Positions 50,134 to 59,019 of a DNA stretch of 64,000 bases are shown here, one piece after another. This DNA comes from Blastococcus colisei (GTDB lineage Bacteria; Actinomycetota; Actinomycetes; Mycobacteriales; Geodermatophilaceae). The translations under genes were made by a program, and so were the position numbers. The DNA is taken from the NCBI RefSeq assembly GCF_006717095.1, contig NZ_VFQE01000001.1, positions 558,001 to 622,000 on the forward strand. The letters run 5' to 3'. Below the pieces are notes generated by a model, which worked only from the letters and a program-made list of their open reading frames with translations, did no database searches and was not told the DNA's origin. Every line of letters begins with the position of its first letter. The stretch's first letter is position 1.

Positions 50134-52458
50134 GTGACCGCACCGGCGCCCGTACGGGACGCCCTGCGGGTGCCCGGCGCCGTGCTGGGGGCGTTCGGCC
50201 GGGGCTTCCGGTCCGCCGTGGTGACCGGGCGCTGGTTCGTGCTCGTGACCTGGCTGGTGGTTGCCGTCGCGGTCGTGGTGCTGCCGGCGCCGTCGGGCGG
50301 CGGGGGCGGCAACGACATCGGCAGCCTCCTGCCGGCCGACAGCGAGGCCGTGGCGGTGCAGCAGCGGTCCATCGAGCAGTTCGCCGTCCCGGTGCTGTCG
50401 GAGACCGCCGTGGTGGTGCACGATGCCGGCGGGCTCAGCCCCCTCACGCGGGCCGACGTCGCGCTGTGGGCGCTCCAGCACACCCAGGCCTCCCTCGAGG
50501 GGAATCCACCCACGGCCGACGGTCAGATCGTCGCCGCCGTCCCGGTGCCCACGTCGACGCCCGACACCGCCGTGACGTACCTGTACGTCACCGGGGGCAC
50601 GTCGCTGTCCGACAGCACGGCACTCGCCCGCCAGTACGCCGCCCACTTCCGCAACCAGGCGTCGGTGGAGTCCCACGTCGTCGGGATCACCCCGGCGCGG
50701 ATCCAGCAGGCGTACCACCTGGAGTCGTGGCTGCACGTGTTCGAGGTGGTCACCCTGGTGCTCATCGCGGTGGTGGTCGGGCTGACGTTCCGGTCGGTGG
50801 TCGCACCGCTGGTCGTGCTGCTCGCCGCGGGCATCGGCTACCTCGTCGCGGTGCGCGTGCTGAGCACCGCCGCGGCCATGCTCGGGTTCGCCCTGCCCGA
50901 CCAGCTCCAGCCGTTGACGGCGGCGCTGCTGATCGGCGTGGTCACCGACTACTGCGTCCTCTTCTTCTCCGGTATGCGCCGGCAGCTCGACCGCGGCCTC
51001 GGTCCGCACGACGCGGCTCGGCGGACGGTGCTGCGGGAGGGGCCCATCGTGGCGGTGGCCGGCCTCACGGTGGCCGCCGGGACCGCCGCCCTGCTGGTGG
51101 CCGAGTTCGACCTGTTCCGCGCCTTCGGGCCGGCGTTGGCGCTCACCGTCGTCGTGGGGGTCGTCGTCTCGCTGACGTTCGTACCGGCGGTGCTCGCCGT
51201 CCTGGGGCCCCGGCTGTTCTTTCCGTCAGCGATCCACGAGAGCGGCGCGACGATCGACCGCCGGGCCGGCCGGGGTGCGCGGTGGATCGCGCGCACGGCC
51301 TCGACCAGCCGTGGGGCGCTGGTCGCCGTCCTCCTCGGCGTGGCCGTACTGGTGCCCGCGGCGCTGCCCCTGTCGGACCTGCGGCTGGACCTGTCCTTCG
51401 CCTCCGGTCTGCCCGACGGGGACCCGGTGCAGCGCGGGTCGGCGGTCCTCGAGGAGTCCGGCGTCCGGGGGGTGGTGGCGCCGACGGAGATCCTGGTGGA
51501 GGGGGCCGGCGTCGCCCAGCAGCGGGCGGCCCTGGAGCGCTTCCAGGAGTCGCTGGCCGACCAGCCGGGGGTCGCCGAGGTGTTGGGCCCCACCCAGAAC
51601 CCGCTCTCCGACGAGTACGGGATCGTCTTCTCCCGTGACGGCGACGCGGCGCGGTTCGTGGTCATCCTCGACAGCGATCCGCTCGGCGCCACGGCCATCG
51701 GCGATCTCCAGCGGATCCAGGACCGCCTGGACGTGCTGCTGGCCGAGGCGGGGGTGGCCGGTGCGACGGCGGGTGTCGCCGGCCAGACGGCAGTCGCCTC
51801 GGAGCTCGCCGTCATCACCCAGGAGAATCTCTGGCGGACGCTGCTCGCGGCGCTGGCCGTCGAGTTCGTGATCCTGGCGCTGTACCTGAGGGCGCTGGTC
51901 GCCCCGATCCTGCTGCTCGCGATGAGCGCCCTGGGGGTCGCGGCCGCGCTCGGGCTGACCGTCCTGGTCTTCCAGGGCCTGCTCGACGACCCCGGGCTGA
52001 CCTTCTACGTGCCCTTCACGACCGCCGTGCTGCTGATCGCGCTGGGCTCCGACTACAACGTCTTCGCGGTGGGTTCGATCTGGGAGGAGGCAGGGCGCCG
52101 GCCGCTGCGTGCGGCGATCGCGGTGGCCATGCCGGCCACCGCCCGGGCGATCAGCGCTGCGGGGGTGATCCTCGCGGGTACGTTCGCGATGGTGGCGCTG
52201 ATTCCGCTCGACAGCTTCCGCCAGGTCGCCTTCATCATGGCGGCGGGGCTGCTGATCGACACCTTCCTCATCCGGCCCGTGCTGACCCCTGCGGTCCTGT
52301 CGTTGCTGGGCCGGGCCGGCAGCTGGCCGAACCGGCGCATCCGTACGTCGGGCGACCCGCTCGACGCCGACGAGCAGGCCGCCCTCCTGGACGAGTGGCA
52401 GCCGGACGCGTCGGTGGCCGGGGAGCGGGAGACGACCGCGGTGGGCGGAGGGCGATGA
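50134..52458 (+). CDS. MMPL-family RND transporter
   Basis: 774 aa, 12 membrane segments in two halves, each with a large extracytoplasmic loop (about residues 45-195 and 400-550). ALLIGVVTDYCVLFFSGMRR in segment 4 carries the Asp-Tyr pair used for proton relay, and LIALGSDYNVFAVGSIWEE is its counterpart in the second half. These are the MmpL Asp-Tyr pairs. Such proteins export lipids or metals-siderophores. The start is GTG 50134 with GGGAGG upstream; GTG 50131 is the alternative. The stop overlaps the ATG of a DUF2993 gene (ATGA), so the two work together, perhaps in lipid transfer. Confidence 0.9.
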   Translation: MTAPAPVRDALRVPGAVLGAFGRGFRSAVVTGRWFVLVTWLVVAVAVVVLPAPSGGGGGNDIGSLLPADSEAVAVQQRSIEQFAVPVLSETAVVVHDAGGLSPLTRADVALWALQHTQASLEGNPPTADGQIVAAVPVPTSTPDTAVTYLYVTGGTSLSDSTALARQYAAHFRNQASVESHVVGITPARIQQAYHLESWLHVFEVVTLVLIAVVVGLTFRSVVAPLVVLLAAGIGYLVAVRVLSTAAAMLGFALPDQLQPLTAALLIGVVTDYCVLFFSGMRRQLDRGLGPHDAARRTVLREGPIVAVAGLTVAAGTAALLVAEFDLFRAFGPALALTVVVGVVVSLTFVPAVLAVLGPRLFFPSAIHESGATIDRRAGRGARWIARTASTSRGALVAVLLGVAVLVPAALPLSDLRLDLSFASGLPDGDPVQRGSAVLEESGVRGVVAPTEILVEGAGVAQQRAALERFQESLADQPGVAEVLGPTQNPLSDEYGIVFSRDGDAARFVVILDSDPLGATAIGDLQRIQDRLDVLLAEAGVAGATAGVAGQTAVASELAVITQENLWRTLLAALAVEFVILALYLRALVAPILLLAMSALGVAAALGLTVLVFQGLLDDPGLTFYVPFTTAVLLIALGSDYNVFAVGSIWEEAGRRPLRAAIAVAMPATARAISAAGVILAGTFAMVALIPLDSFRQVAFIMAAGLLIDTFLIRPVLTPAVLSLLGRAGSWPNRRIRTSGDPLDADEQAALLDEWQPDASVAGERETTAVGGGR

Positions 52459-53219
52459 GCGACGGACAGGCAGCGGACGCCGGGACGACGTCGCGCCGGC
52501 GCCGGCCCCGCGCGGCCACGGTCGCGTCGGTGGCCGGGGTGGTGCTCGGCGTCCTGCTGCTGCTGTGGGGGGCGGACTGGCTGGCACGGCGTGCCGCCGA
52601 GACGCTGGTGGCGCGGACGCTGCAGGAGCAGACCGGCACCTTCGACCGGCCCTCGGTGAAGGTGCGCGGCCCCTTCTTCCTCCCGCAGGTGCTGCGCGGA
52701 CGGTACGCGGAGGTGGACATCGTGATGCACGGCGTCAGCTCCGGGCCGCTGCGGATCGAGACCGTGGAGGCCGAGCTGCGCGACGTCTACCTGTCCTTCC
52801 ACGACCTCCTGTACCGCAACACCGACCAGCTCGTCATCGCCGAGACCGAGGCCGAGGCGCTGCTGACCTACGAGGACCTCAACCGGTACCTGGAGATGAC
52901 CGGGCGCCCGCTGACGGTCGAGGACGCCGCGTCGGGGGAGCTGCGGGTGACCGGCTCGGTGGACGTCCTGGGGGCGACGCTGGACGCGTCGGCCGACGCC
53001 GCGATCGGCGCCGACGACGGCGCGCTGGTGGTGGAGCCGACGCGGATCGGCGGTGTCGACGGGCTGGACCGGGTCAGCGAGCTGCTGCTCGGTCAGCGGT
53101 TCACCTTCCGGGTGCCGCTGGATCCGCTGCCGTTCGCGCAGGAGATCACCGACATCGAGCTGGTCGAATCCGGCGTCGTCGTGGACGTGGCCGGGAGCTG
53201 GATCATCGTCGACCGCTGA
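52455..53219 (+). CDS. DUF2993/LmeA-like protein paired with the MMPL transporter
   Basis: 254 aa. Arg-rich N-terminus, one hydrophobic anchor (VASVAGVVLGVLLLLWGADWL), then a DUF2993 lipid-binding-type domain (VRGPFFLPQVLRGRYAEVDIVM, LPFAQEITDIELVESGVVV). It is a second LmeA-like protein in the window, translated with the MMPL exporter through an ATGA overlap. A periplasmic lipid carrier for the exporter is a reasonable hypothesis. The 3' end overlaps the convergent gene by 17 nt. Confidence 0.82.
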   Translation: MSDGQAADAGTTSRRRRPRAATVASVAGVVLGVLLLLWGADWLARRAAETLVARTLQEQTGTFDRPSVKVRGPFFLPQVLRGRYAEVDIVMHGVSSGPLRIETVEAELRDVYLSFHDLLYRNTDQLVIAETEAEALLTYEDLNRYLEMTGRPLTVEDAASGELRVTGSVDVLGATLDASADAAIGADDGALVVEPTRIGGVDGLDRVSELLLGQRFTFRVPLDPLPFAQEITDIELVESGVVVDVAGSWIIVDR

Positions 53220-53910
53220 CCGGTCCTCCGGCGATCGGGTCGTGAGGCCGGGCCGGGGCGGCCTCGATGCCGGGAGTGGCGAGCAGGTCGGCGACGCAGG
53301 CGGCGCTGCCACCGACGTAGCTGCTGCGCAGGTCGACGTCGGTGACGACGCACCAGGCGCGGTCGGCCGGCCACCAGAGGTTGGCGCTCTGCTCGTGCGG
53401 CTCGGGTGCCAGGTTCCGGACGGCGTCGTGCGCCGCGCCCCGGACGAGGACGACGTCCCGCCCGCCGCGGAGCAGGAGCCGGGGCGGCACGTCGGGCGAG
53501 GGGAGGTCGTAGCCGAAGCCGTCCCATCTGCCGAAGAAGCAGGTCGCGGGGGTCGTGGTGTGCCGGACCAGCACGTGGACCAGGCGATCGGCGAGTGCGA
53601 CGGGGAGGTGTCCCTCGCTGGGGCCGTCGTCCCAGACCGGCGGCTGGCTGTCCACGGGCCCGCGGGTGATCGCGTCCCACTGCATCAGCGGGTGGGCGAC
53701 GGTGCCGTTGTGCCCGGCCGCCTCGGTCCACGGGACCTCGAGGTCGTCGTCGCCGTCGTAGCGGACGGCCGGGTGGAAAACCCGGGCGTAGTCCTCGAAC
53801 ACCGCAGGGACGAGCGCCGCCACGGTGCCGGACTCCCCGCGGCGGCGGGCGGAGGAGAACCACACGCCGAGGGAGACGTCGGTCTCGATCGGAAGTCCGC
53901 CGAGATCCAC
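53203..53910 (-). CDS. Conserved-type hypothetical protein, 235 aa
   Basis: A soluble protein without signal or membrane segment, Trp/Asp/His-rich (GVWFSSARRRGESGTVAALV, PLMQWDAITRG, CFFGRWDGFGYDLPSPDV, ANLWWPADRAWCVVTDVD). The start is GTG at 53908-53910 (product MDLGGLPIETDVSLG). The open frame continues upstream, but that stretch looks noncoding. I do not recognise the family. Good codon usage and length support a real gene. Confidence 0.65.
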   Translation of the reverse strand: MDLGGLPIETDVSLGVWFSSARRRGESGTVAALVPAVFEDYARVFHPAVRYDGDDDLEVPWTEAAGHNGTVAHPLMQWDAITRGPVDSQPPVWDDGPSEGHLPVALADRLVHVLVRHTTTPATCFFGRWDGFGYDLPSPDVPPRLLLRGGRDVVLVRGAAHDAVRNLAPEPHEQSANLWWPADRAWCVVTDVDLRSSYVGGSAACVADLLATPGIEAAPARPHDPIAGGPVSGRR

Positions 53911-54229
53911 GCTGGAGAACCTACCCAGGGAACGGACAATCCCCGGGCTGCTCCGCGGCGCGGTCCTCCGGAGAGGAAGCTGCACGCGGGCCGACTGGAC
54001 AAATGTCGGCGGCCCGGGGATCGGGTGACTGTCCGGTTCTCGCTCGCCGCCGTACGACGGACGGGCGATCTGCCGTCGCTCAGACTGTCGTCTGAACGGG
54101 CGGCCCATCTGGACGGCGGCTAGCGGACAGCCACCTCACGAGTCCTGTAGCTATGCAAAGTTACGGACCACCTCCTCTCTCGTGTACGACGAAAGTACGT
54201 CGATCCGGGAGGGTCGGCAACGAGGATTT
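53911..54229. other. Intergenic region with inverted repeat
   Basis: A 319-bp gap upstream of the minus-strand gene at 53203 and downstream of nhaA. It contains a perfect TCAGAC-TGTC-GTCTGA inverted repeat (54080-54095) and an AT-richer segment (about 54140-54230, with TAGCTATGCAAAG and GTACGACGAAAGTACGTC). No coding signal is convincing. Probably the promoter of the 53203 gene and the nhaA terminator. Confidence 0.45.
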
Positions 54230-55726
54230 TCAGCCGTCAGCGGACGGCCCGACCGTCCGTCCCGGTGGGCGGGCGCCTTTCCAGTCCGGGTCGTGGTCCG
54301 CCTGGTCGTCCACCGTCTCGTAGGCCGGAGGGTGGGCGTCGCTCTCGTCCCCCAGCGGGACGTCTCCGACGGTCCGGCCCGGAGGTGGCGCGCCCTGCCA
54401 GTCCGGATCGTGCTCGGCGCGGTCGTCGACGGTCTCGCGTTCGTAGACGTCGGGGATCCCGTCCTGGTCGAGGTCGACCTGCTCGTCGGCGTAGATGCGC
54501 TTGTACCGGCGGTTGCGGAGCCGCAGCACGACCGCAGCCAGCAACGCCGCGGTCAGCGTCCCGACCAGGACACCGACCTTGACGACGTCGTCGCGCTCGG
54601 AGCCTTCCCCGAAGGCGAGCTCGCCGACCAGCAGGGACACGGTGAAGCCGATGCCGCCGAGCAACGCCAGCCCGATGACGTCCGGCCAGCCGAGGTCCTC
54701 GTCGAGCTCGGCGCGCGTGAATCGAGCCATCAGCCACGTGGCGCCGGTGATGCCCACCGTCTTGCCCGCCACCAGGCCGACCATGATCCCGAGCGCCACG
54801 CTGTCGGAGAGCGCTGCGCCCAGGCCGGACAGCCCGCCCACGGTGACCCCGGCGGAGAAGAAGGCGAAGATCGGGACGGCGATGCCGGCCGAGATCGGCC
54901 GGATCCGGTGCTCGAGGTGTTCGGCCAGCCCGGGCCCGGCGGCCGGGCCCCCGGCGGCCTCGCTGCGGAGCACCGGGACGGTGAACGCGAGCAGCACGCC
55001 GGCCACCGTGGCGTGCACGCCCGACTCGTGCATGAGCACCCACGTCACCAGTGCCAGCGGCAGCAGCAGCCACCAGGAGCGGATCCGCTTCTGCACCAGG
55101 AGCCCGAAGATCGCCAGCGGGATGAACGCGAGCAGAAGCGGGACCACCGAGAGGGCGGCGGTGTAGAAGAACGCGATGATCGTGATGGCCAGCAGGTCAT
55201 CGACGACGGCCAGCGTGAGCAGGAAGGTGCGCAGGCCGGCCGGGAGGTGGGTGCTGATCACCGCCAGGACGGCCAGCGCGAACGCGATGTCGGTCGCCGT
55301 CGGGATGGCCCAGCCGCGCAACGCCCCGTCGCCGGCCCCAAGGTTGATCAGGACGTAGAAGAGCGCCGGCACCGCCATCCCCCCGACCGCGGCGGCCACG
55401 GGCAGCGCGGCGCGGCGCGGGTCGCGCAGGTCCCCGGCGACGAACTCGCGCTTGAGCTCGAGCCCGACGACGAAGAAGAAGATCGCCAGCAGGCCGTCGG
55501 CCGCCCAGGTGCCGAGGGTGAGATTCAGGTGGAGGGACTCGGGGCCCACCTCGGTGTCGCGGAGCGACTCGTAGGCCCCCGCCCACGGGCTGTTGGCCCA
55601 GATCAGCGCGATGCCCGCACCGATCATCAGCAGGATGCCGCCCACGGTCTCGCGGCGCAGGACCGCGGCGATGCGCTGGGCCTCGGTCCAGGAACCTCGG
55701 CCGAAGAGGCGGGCGGGTGTCGTCAC
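54230..55726 (-). CDS. nhaA: Na+/H+ antiporter NhaA with repeated acidic C-terminal tail
   Basis: 498 aa. The NhaA core of 11-12 segments includes [19 protein letters not shown], where the paired Asp residues bind Na+, [23 protein letters not shown] and [16 protein letters not shown]. Beyond the core a ~105-residue cytoplasmic tail follows: a [12 protein letters not shown] segment resembling the DxDxDG calcium-binding loop, and then two copies of an ETVDDxAxHDPDWxGAxPPGRTVG repeat. This tail is absent in E. coli NhaA (388 aa). The start is GTG at 55724-55726. Divergent from the fur-like gene. Exchanges Na+ for H+ in pH and salt homeostasis. Confidence 0.92.
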   Translation of the reverse strand: MTTPARLFGRGSWTEAQRIAAVLRRETVGGILLMIGAGIALIWANSPWAGAYESLRDTEVGPESLHLNLTLGTWAADGLLAIFFFVVGLELKREFVAGDLRDPRRAALPVAAAVGGMAVPALFYVLINLGAGDGALRGWAIPTATDIAFALAVLAVISTHLPAGLRTFLLTLAVVDDLLAITIIAFFYTAALSVVPLLLAFIPLAIFGLLVQKRIRSWWLLLPLALVTWVLMHESGVHATVAGVLLAFTVPVLRSEAAGGPAAGPGLAEHLEHRIRPISAGIAVPIFAFFSAGVTVGGLSGLGAALSDSVALGIMVGLVAGKTVGITGATWLMARFTRAELDEDLGWPDVIGLALLGGIGFTVSLLVGELAFGEGSERDDVVKVGVLVGTLTAALLAAVVLRLRNRRYKRIYADEQVDLDQDGIPDVYERETVDDRAEHDPDWQGAPPPGRTVGDVPLGDESDAHPPAYETVDDQADHDPDWKGARPPGRTVGPSADG

Positions 55727-55830
55727 GGGGGCGGCTCCAGGCAGAGTGGGGTCGGGTCGGACGTTGCCGACCAGACTTCCCGGCGCACCGGGGCCCAGGC
55801 TACCGGGCGCGGGCGGCATAGGCTCAGCGA

Positions 55831-56304
55831 GTGGGACACGGGCACGACGGCGGGACTCCGGTCGAGGCGCCCCTCGCCGAGCGGCTGCGCGCCCGCGGGC
55901 TCCGGCTGACCGCGCAGCGGCAGCGCGTCCTGGCGGCGGTGAGCGCCCTGGAGCACGCGACGCCGGAGGCGATCGGCGCCCGGCTGCGCGAGGAGGCCGG
56001 GCCCGGGGGCGCTGCGCCGGACACCTCCACGGTCTACCGGAACCTGGAGCTGCTCGAGCGGCTGGGACTGGTGTGGCACACGCATCTGGGCAAGGGGGCG
56101 CCGGTCTACCACGCCGCGGAGCACCCCCATCTGCACGTGGTGTGCCAGTCGTGCGGCGAGATCGCCTCGGCCGCACCGGACCTGCTCGACAGTGCCGCGG
56201 AACGTCTGGCGGCCGAGCTGGGTTTCACCGTGGACGTGGGGCACGTCGCCCTGTCCGGGACGTGCCGTGCGTGCCGTGGACGAACCGGATCGGAGCCCTC
56301 ATGA
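55831..56304 (+). CDS. Fur-family metalloregulator
   Basis: 157 aa. The N-terminal winged helix includes [20 protein letters not shown] and [18 protein letters not shown] (about residues 15-75). The dimerisation/metal domain has [14 protein letters not shown] and SGTCRACRG, giving two CxxC pairs for structural zinc and His ligands. Fur, Zur or Nur subtype cannot be separated by eye. The start is GTG 55831. The stop overlaps the ygfZ ATG (ATGA), tying it to a Fe-S related gene, which favours iron or redox control. Confidence 0.88.
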   Translation: MGHGHDGGTPVEAPLAERLRARGLRLTAQRQRVLAAVSALEHATPEAIGARLREEAGPGGAAPDTSTVYRNLELLERLGLVWHTHLGKGAPVYHAAEHPHLHVVCQSCGEIASAAPDLLDSAAERLAAELGFTVDVGHVALSGTCRACRGRTGSEPS

Positions 56305-57395
56305 CAGCCTCACCCCTCCTCTCGCGTCCAGGCGCGGTCATGGTGGAGGGCGGTTCCGTCGCTGCCCACTACGGCGACCCGCTGCGCGAACAGCGGCTGC
56401 TGGCCGAGGGAGCCGGACTGGTCGACCGCGGCGACCGCGACGTCCTGACCGTGCCCGGTGCCGACCGGCTCAGCTGGCTGCACAGCATCACCAGTCAGCA
56501 CCTCGACCGGCTGGCCGACGGCTCCGGCAGCGAGGCGCTCGTGCTCTCGCCGAACGGCCACGTCGAGCACCACCTGGCGATCGCCGAGCTGGGTGGGACG
56601 ACCTGGGCCGACGTCGAGCCCGGCACCGGGGAGGCGCTGCTGGCCTTCCTGCAGAAGATGCGGTTCATGCTCCGTGTGGAGCCGGCGATGGTCACGGCCG
56701 ACTGGGCCGTGCTGAGCCTCGTGGGGCCGGAGGCCGCCGAGGTCCTCGCGGTGGCGCAGCTGCCGGTGCCGGACCGCGAGTACGAGGTGCGCGCCCTCGA
56801 CGCGGGCTTCGTGCGCCGCATGCCCCCGATCGGCGACGGCGGCGCGACGGTGTTCGACCTCGTCGTCCGCCGGGGGGAGATCGACGCCACGGTGGACCGG
56901 TTGGCGGCGCCCTTGGCCGGCGTCCAGGCCTACGAGGCGCTGCGGGTCGAGGCCCGCCTCCCCCGGTTCGGCGTCGACACCGACCACCGCACCATCCCCA
57001 ACGAGCTGCCGTGGCTGCGCACCGCCGTCCACCTGGAGAAGGGCTGCTACCGCGGCCAGGAGACGGTGGCCCGCGTGCACAACCTGGGCCGGCCGCCGCG
57101 GCGGCTGGTCCTCCTGCACCTGGACGGCGTCAGCGAGGTGCTGGCCGAGGCGGGGAGCCCCGTGCTCGCCGGCACCCGCGAGGTGGGCCGGGTGGGCAGC
57201 GTCGTCCGCCACTTCGAGCTCGGCGTCGTCGCCTTGGCGCTGGTGAAACGGTCGGTCGGAGCCGACACCGCGCTCGCGGTCGGCGACGCCGTCGCCGCCG
57301 TGGACCCGGACGACCTCGTGGAGGAGACCGACGACACCCTGGCGGCGGCCCGCGACCGCGTGCGCGCGGTCCGGTCTGCGACGATCGGCCGGTGA
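56301..57395 (+). CDS. ygfZ: YgfZ/GcvT-like folate-binding protein
   Basis: 364 aa. KGCYRGQETVARVHNLGRPP (about residues 249-268) carries the hallmark K-G-C-Y-x-G-Q-E of YgfZ, with the conserved Cys. The remaining sequence follows the aminomethyltransferase fold (LTVPGADRLSWLHSITSQH). YgfZ supports assembly of certain Fe-S enzymes using tetrahydrofolate. The start is ATG 56301, overlapping the fur-like stop; the end overlaps the next gene by 4 nt. Confidence 0.92.
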   Translation: MTASPLLSRPGAVMVEGGSVAAHYGDPLREQRLLAEGAGLVDRGDRDVLTVPGADRLSWLHSITSQHLDRLADGSGSEALVLSPNGHVEHHLAIAELGGTTWADVEPGTGEALLAFLQKMRFMLRVEPAMVTADWAVLSLVGPEAAEVLAVAQLPVPDREYEVRALDAGFVRRMPPIGDGGATVFDLVVRRGEIDATVDRLAAPLAGVQAYEALRVEARLPRFGVDTDHRTIPNELPWLRTAVHLEKGCYRGQETVARVHNLGRPPRRLVLLHLDGVSEVLAEAGSPVLAGTREVGRVGSVVRHFELGVVALALVKRSVGADTALAVGDAVAAVDPDDLVEETDDTLAAARDRVRAVRSATIGR

Positions 57396-58231
57396 CCTAC
57401 AGCACGCTCATCACGGTCGCCCCGACGGGCGCCGAGTCGGCGAAGGCCGACGTCCCGGCGTTGCCGGTGACGGTCGAGGAGGTCGTGGCGGCTGCCCGGG
57501 ACTGCCAGGCGGTCGGCGCCTCCGTCATCCACCTGCACGTCCGCGACACCGACACCCGCCCGACCCTCGACCTCGGCCGGGTGCGCGAGGTCGTCGCCGG
57601 GGTGCGGGACAGCACCGACCTGATCGTGCAGCTCTCCACCGGCGGCGCGGTGACCGACCCGTTCGACGCGCGGCTCGCCGTCCTGGACGCGGAGCCGGAT
57701 GCCGCGTCGCTGACGCTGGGCACCGTCAACTTCGGCCGCGACGTCTTCGCCAACCCGTGGGACCTGATCGTCGAGCTGCACACGCAGATGCAGCAGCGCG
57801 GCATCGTGCCCGAGTACGAGGTGTTCGACCTCGGTCAGCTCGCCACCCTGGAACGGCTGCTGGACCGGCACGGCCTGCCGCACGGCGGACACGTGCACGT
57901 GGACCTGGTGATGGGCGTCCCCGGTGGCATGCCGGGGACGGCGCAGGCGCTCACCGCCTGCCTGCCCCTCCTGCCGCCCGGAGCCACCTTCGCCGCGACC
58001 GGCGTGGGCCGGACGTCGCTGCCGGTGATGCTCGCCGCGCTGTCGGCCGGGGGACACCTGCGGGTGGGCATGGAGGACACGCTCACCTACGCTCCCGGCG
58101 AGCCGGTCCGCGACAACACCCAGCTGGTGGCCCGGGCGGCGGGACTGGCCCGTATCGCCCAGCGCCCGCCGATGACCACAGACGACGCCCGAAGCCTGTT
58201 GGGGATCAAGCCGATGGAGATTGTCTCGTGA
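57392..58231 (+). CDS. BKACE-like (DUF849) beta-keto acid cleavage enzyme
   Basis: A 279-aa TIM-barrel protein. ITVAPTGAESAKADVPALPV at the start, ASVIHLHVRD with the metal-binding HxH pair, and IVQLSTGGAV match the DUF849/Kce family, which condenses 3-keto acids with acetyl-CoA. GHVHVDLVMGVPGGMPG holds further conserved positions. The start GTG 57392 overlaps the ygfZ stop (GTGA). The end overlaps the first of the 77-bp repeats. Substrate unknown. Confidence 0.85.
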   Translation: MTYSTLITVAPTGAESAKADVPALPVTVEEVVAAARDCQAVGASVIHLHVRDTDTRPTLDLGRVREVVAGVRDSTDLIVQLSTGGAVTDPFDARLAVLDAEPDAASLTLGTVNFGRDVFANPWDLIVELHTQMQQRGIVPEYEVFDLGQLATLERLLDRHGLPHGGHVHVDLVMGVPGGMPGTAQALTACLPLLPPGATFAATGVGRTSLPVMLAALSAGGHLRVGMEDTLTYAPGEPVRDNTQLVARAAGLARIAQRPPMTTDDARSLLGIKPMEIVS

Positions 58232-58458
58232 ACGAGCTCGCGAGTTCACCGATCAGCAGAGCAGTCCGGCGAACGCCGGCGACGAGCGCCAGCGAGGAGA
58301 CGCTGTGAACGAGCTCGCGAGTTCACCGATCAGCAGAGCAGTCCGGCGAACGCCGGCGACGAGCGCCAGCGAGGAGACGCTGTGAACGAGCTCGCGAGTT
58401 CACCGATCAGCAGAGCAGTCCGGCGAACGCCGGCGACGAGCGCCAGCGAGGAGACGAA
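58228..58458 (+). repeat. Three perfect 77-bp tandem repeats, each a coupled mini-ORF
   Basis: Units at 58228-58304, 58305-58381 and 58382-58458 are identical except for the last two bases of the third. Each unit begins with GTGAACGAG and ends with GAGGAGACGCT (third: GAGGAGACGAA), i.e. a Shine-Dalgarno placed before the next GTG. Each therefore encodes a 26-aa ORF (starting MNELASSPISRAVRRTPATS) whose TGA overlaps the next GTG by 4 nt. The first overlaps the stop of the BKACE-like gene, and the third overlaps the rsiG start. Confidence 0.95.
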
Positions 58459-59019
58459 GTGAGTCCGAAGCCTGCTCGCGCCGGGGGTGCCGCCGTCGAC
58501 GCGCTCCTCCAGCCCGCCTTCCTCCAGAACGCGACGACGCAGCCGATGTCGGAGGTCCGGCGCCTGCGGCGCGAGGCCGAGCAGCAAGAGGTCAACCTCT
58601 CCTACACGCGGCGCCTGCTGCAGGGGCGGCTCGACATCGTCCGCCGCGAGCTGCAGCGGCGCGCCGAGGACGACGGGCGTTCGCTGGTCGACCTGCTGCC
58701 CGAGATCCTCTCCGAGAAGGGGCGTGGTCCCGCGCACGGTCTCGGCCGGCACCAGACCGTGCAGCCGCAGGCGCCGGAGGAGTACGAGTCCTGGGTCAAC
58801 GCGCTCACCTCGGGCATCGACGTGTCCGCCATCTCGACCCTCACGGACGCCAAGCTCGAGAAGGCGGCCCGCGCGCTGGCCGAGGCGGAGGTCGACCTGT
58901 CCGAGCGTCGTCGCGGCGTCCAGCAGGTCATGGACGGGCTGGCTGCCGAGCTCGGCCGCCGCTACCGGGACGGCGAGGCCGACGTCGCCGCCCTGCTCGC
59001 CGACGAGGGCAGGCACTGA
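58459..59019 (+). CDS. rsiG: RsiG-type anti-sigma factor with two c-di-GMP motifs
   Basis: 186 aa, mostly alpha-helical. It has two copies of the c-di-GMP-binding signature E(x3)S(x2)R(x3)Q(x3)D: E44-S48-R51-Q55-D59 (EVNLSYTRRLLQGRLD) and E144-S148-R151-Q155-D159 (EVDLSERRRGVQQVMD). In Streptomyces, RsiG with c-di-GMP bound to this motif pair in an antiparallel coiled coil sequesters sigma WhiG. Presence of both motifs gives high confidence in family and ligand. The partner sigma (WhiG/FliA type) is not in the window. The GTG start at 58459 overlaps the stop of the last repeat ORF. Confidence 0.9.
   Translation: MSPKPARAGGAAVDALLQPAFLQNATTQPMSEVRRLRREAEQQEVNLSYTRRLLQGRLDIVRRELQRRAEDDGRSLVDLLPEILSEKGRGPAHGLGRHQTVQPQAPEEYESWVNALTSGIDVSAISTLTDAKLEKAARALAEAEVDLSERRRGVQQVMDGLAAELGRRYRDGEADVAALLADEGRH

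Noticed and set aside
58228-58458. CRISPR array
   Set aside because: The 77-bp units are contiguous with no variable spacers, and no cas genes are near.
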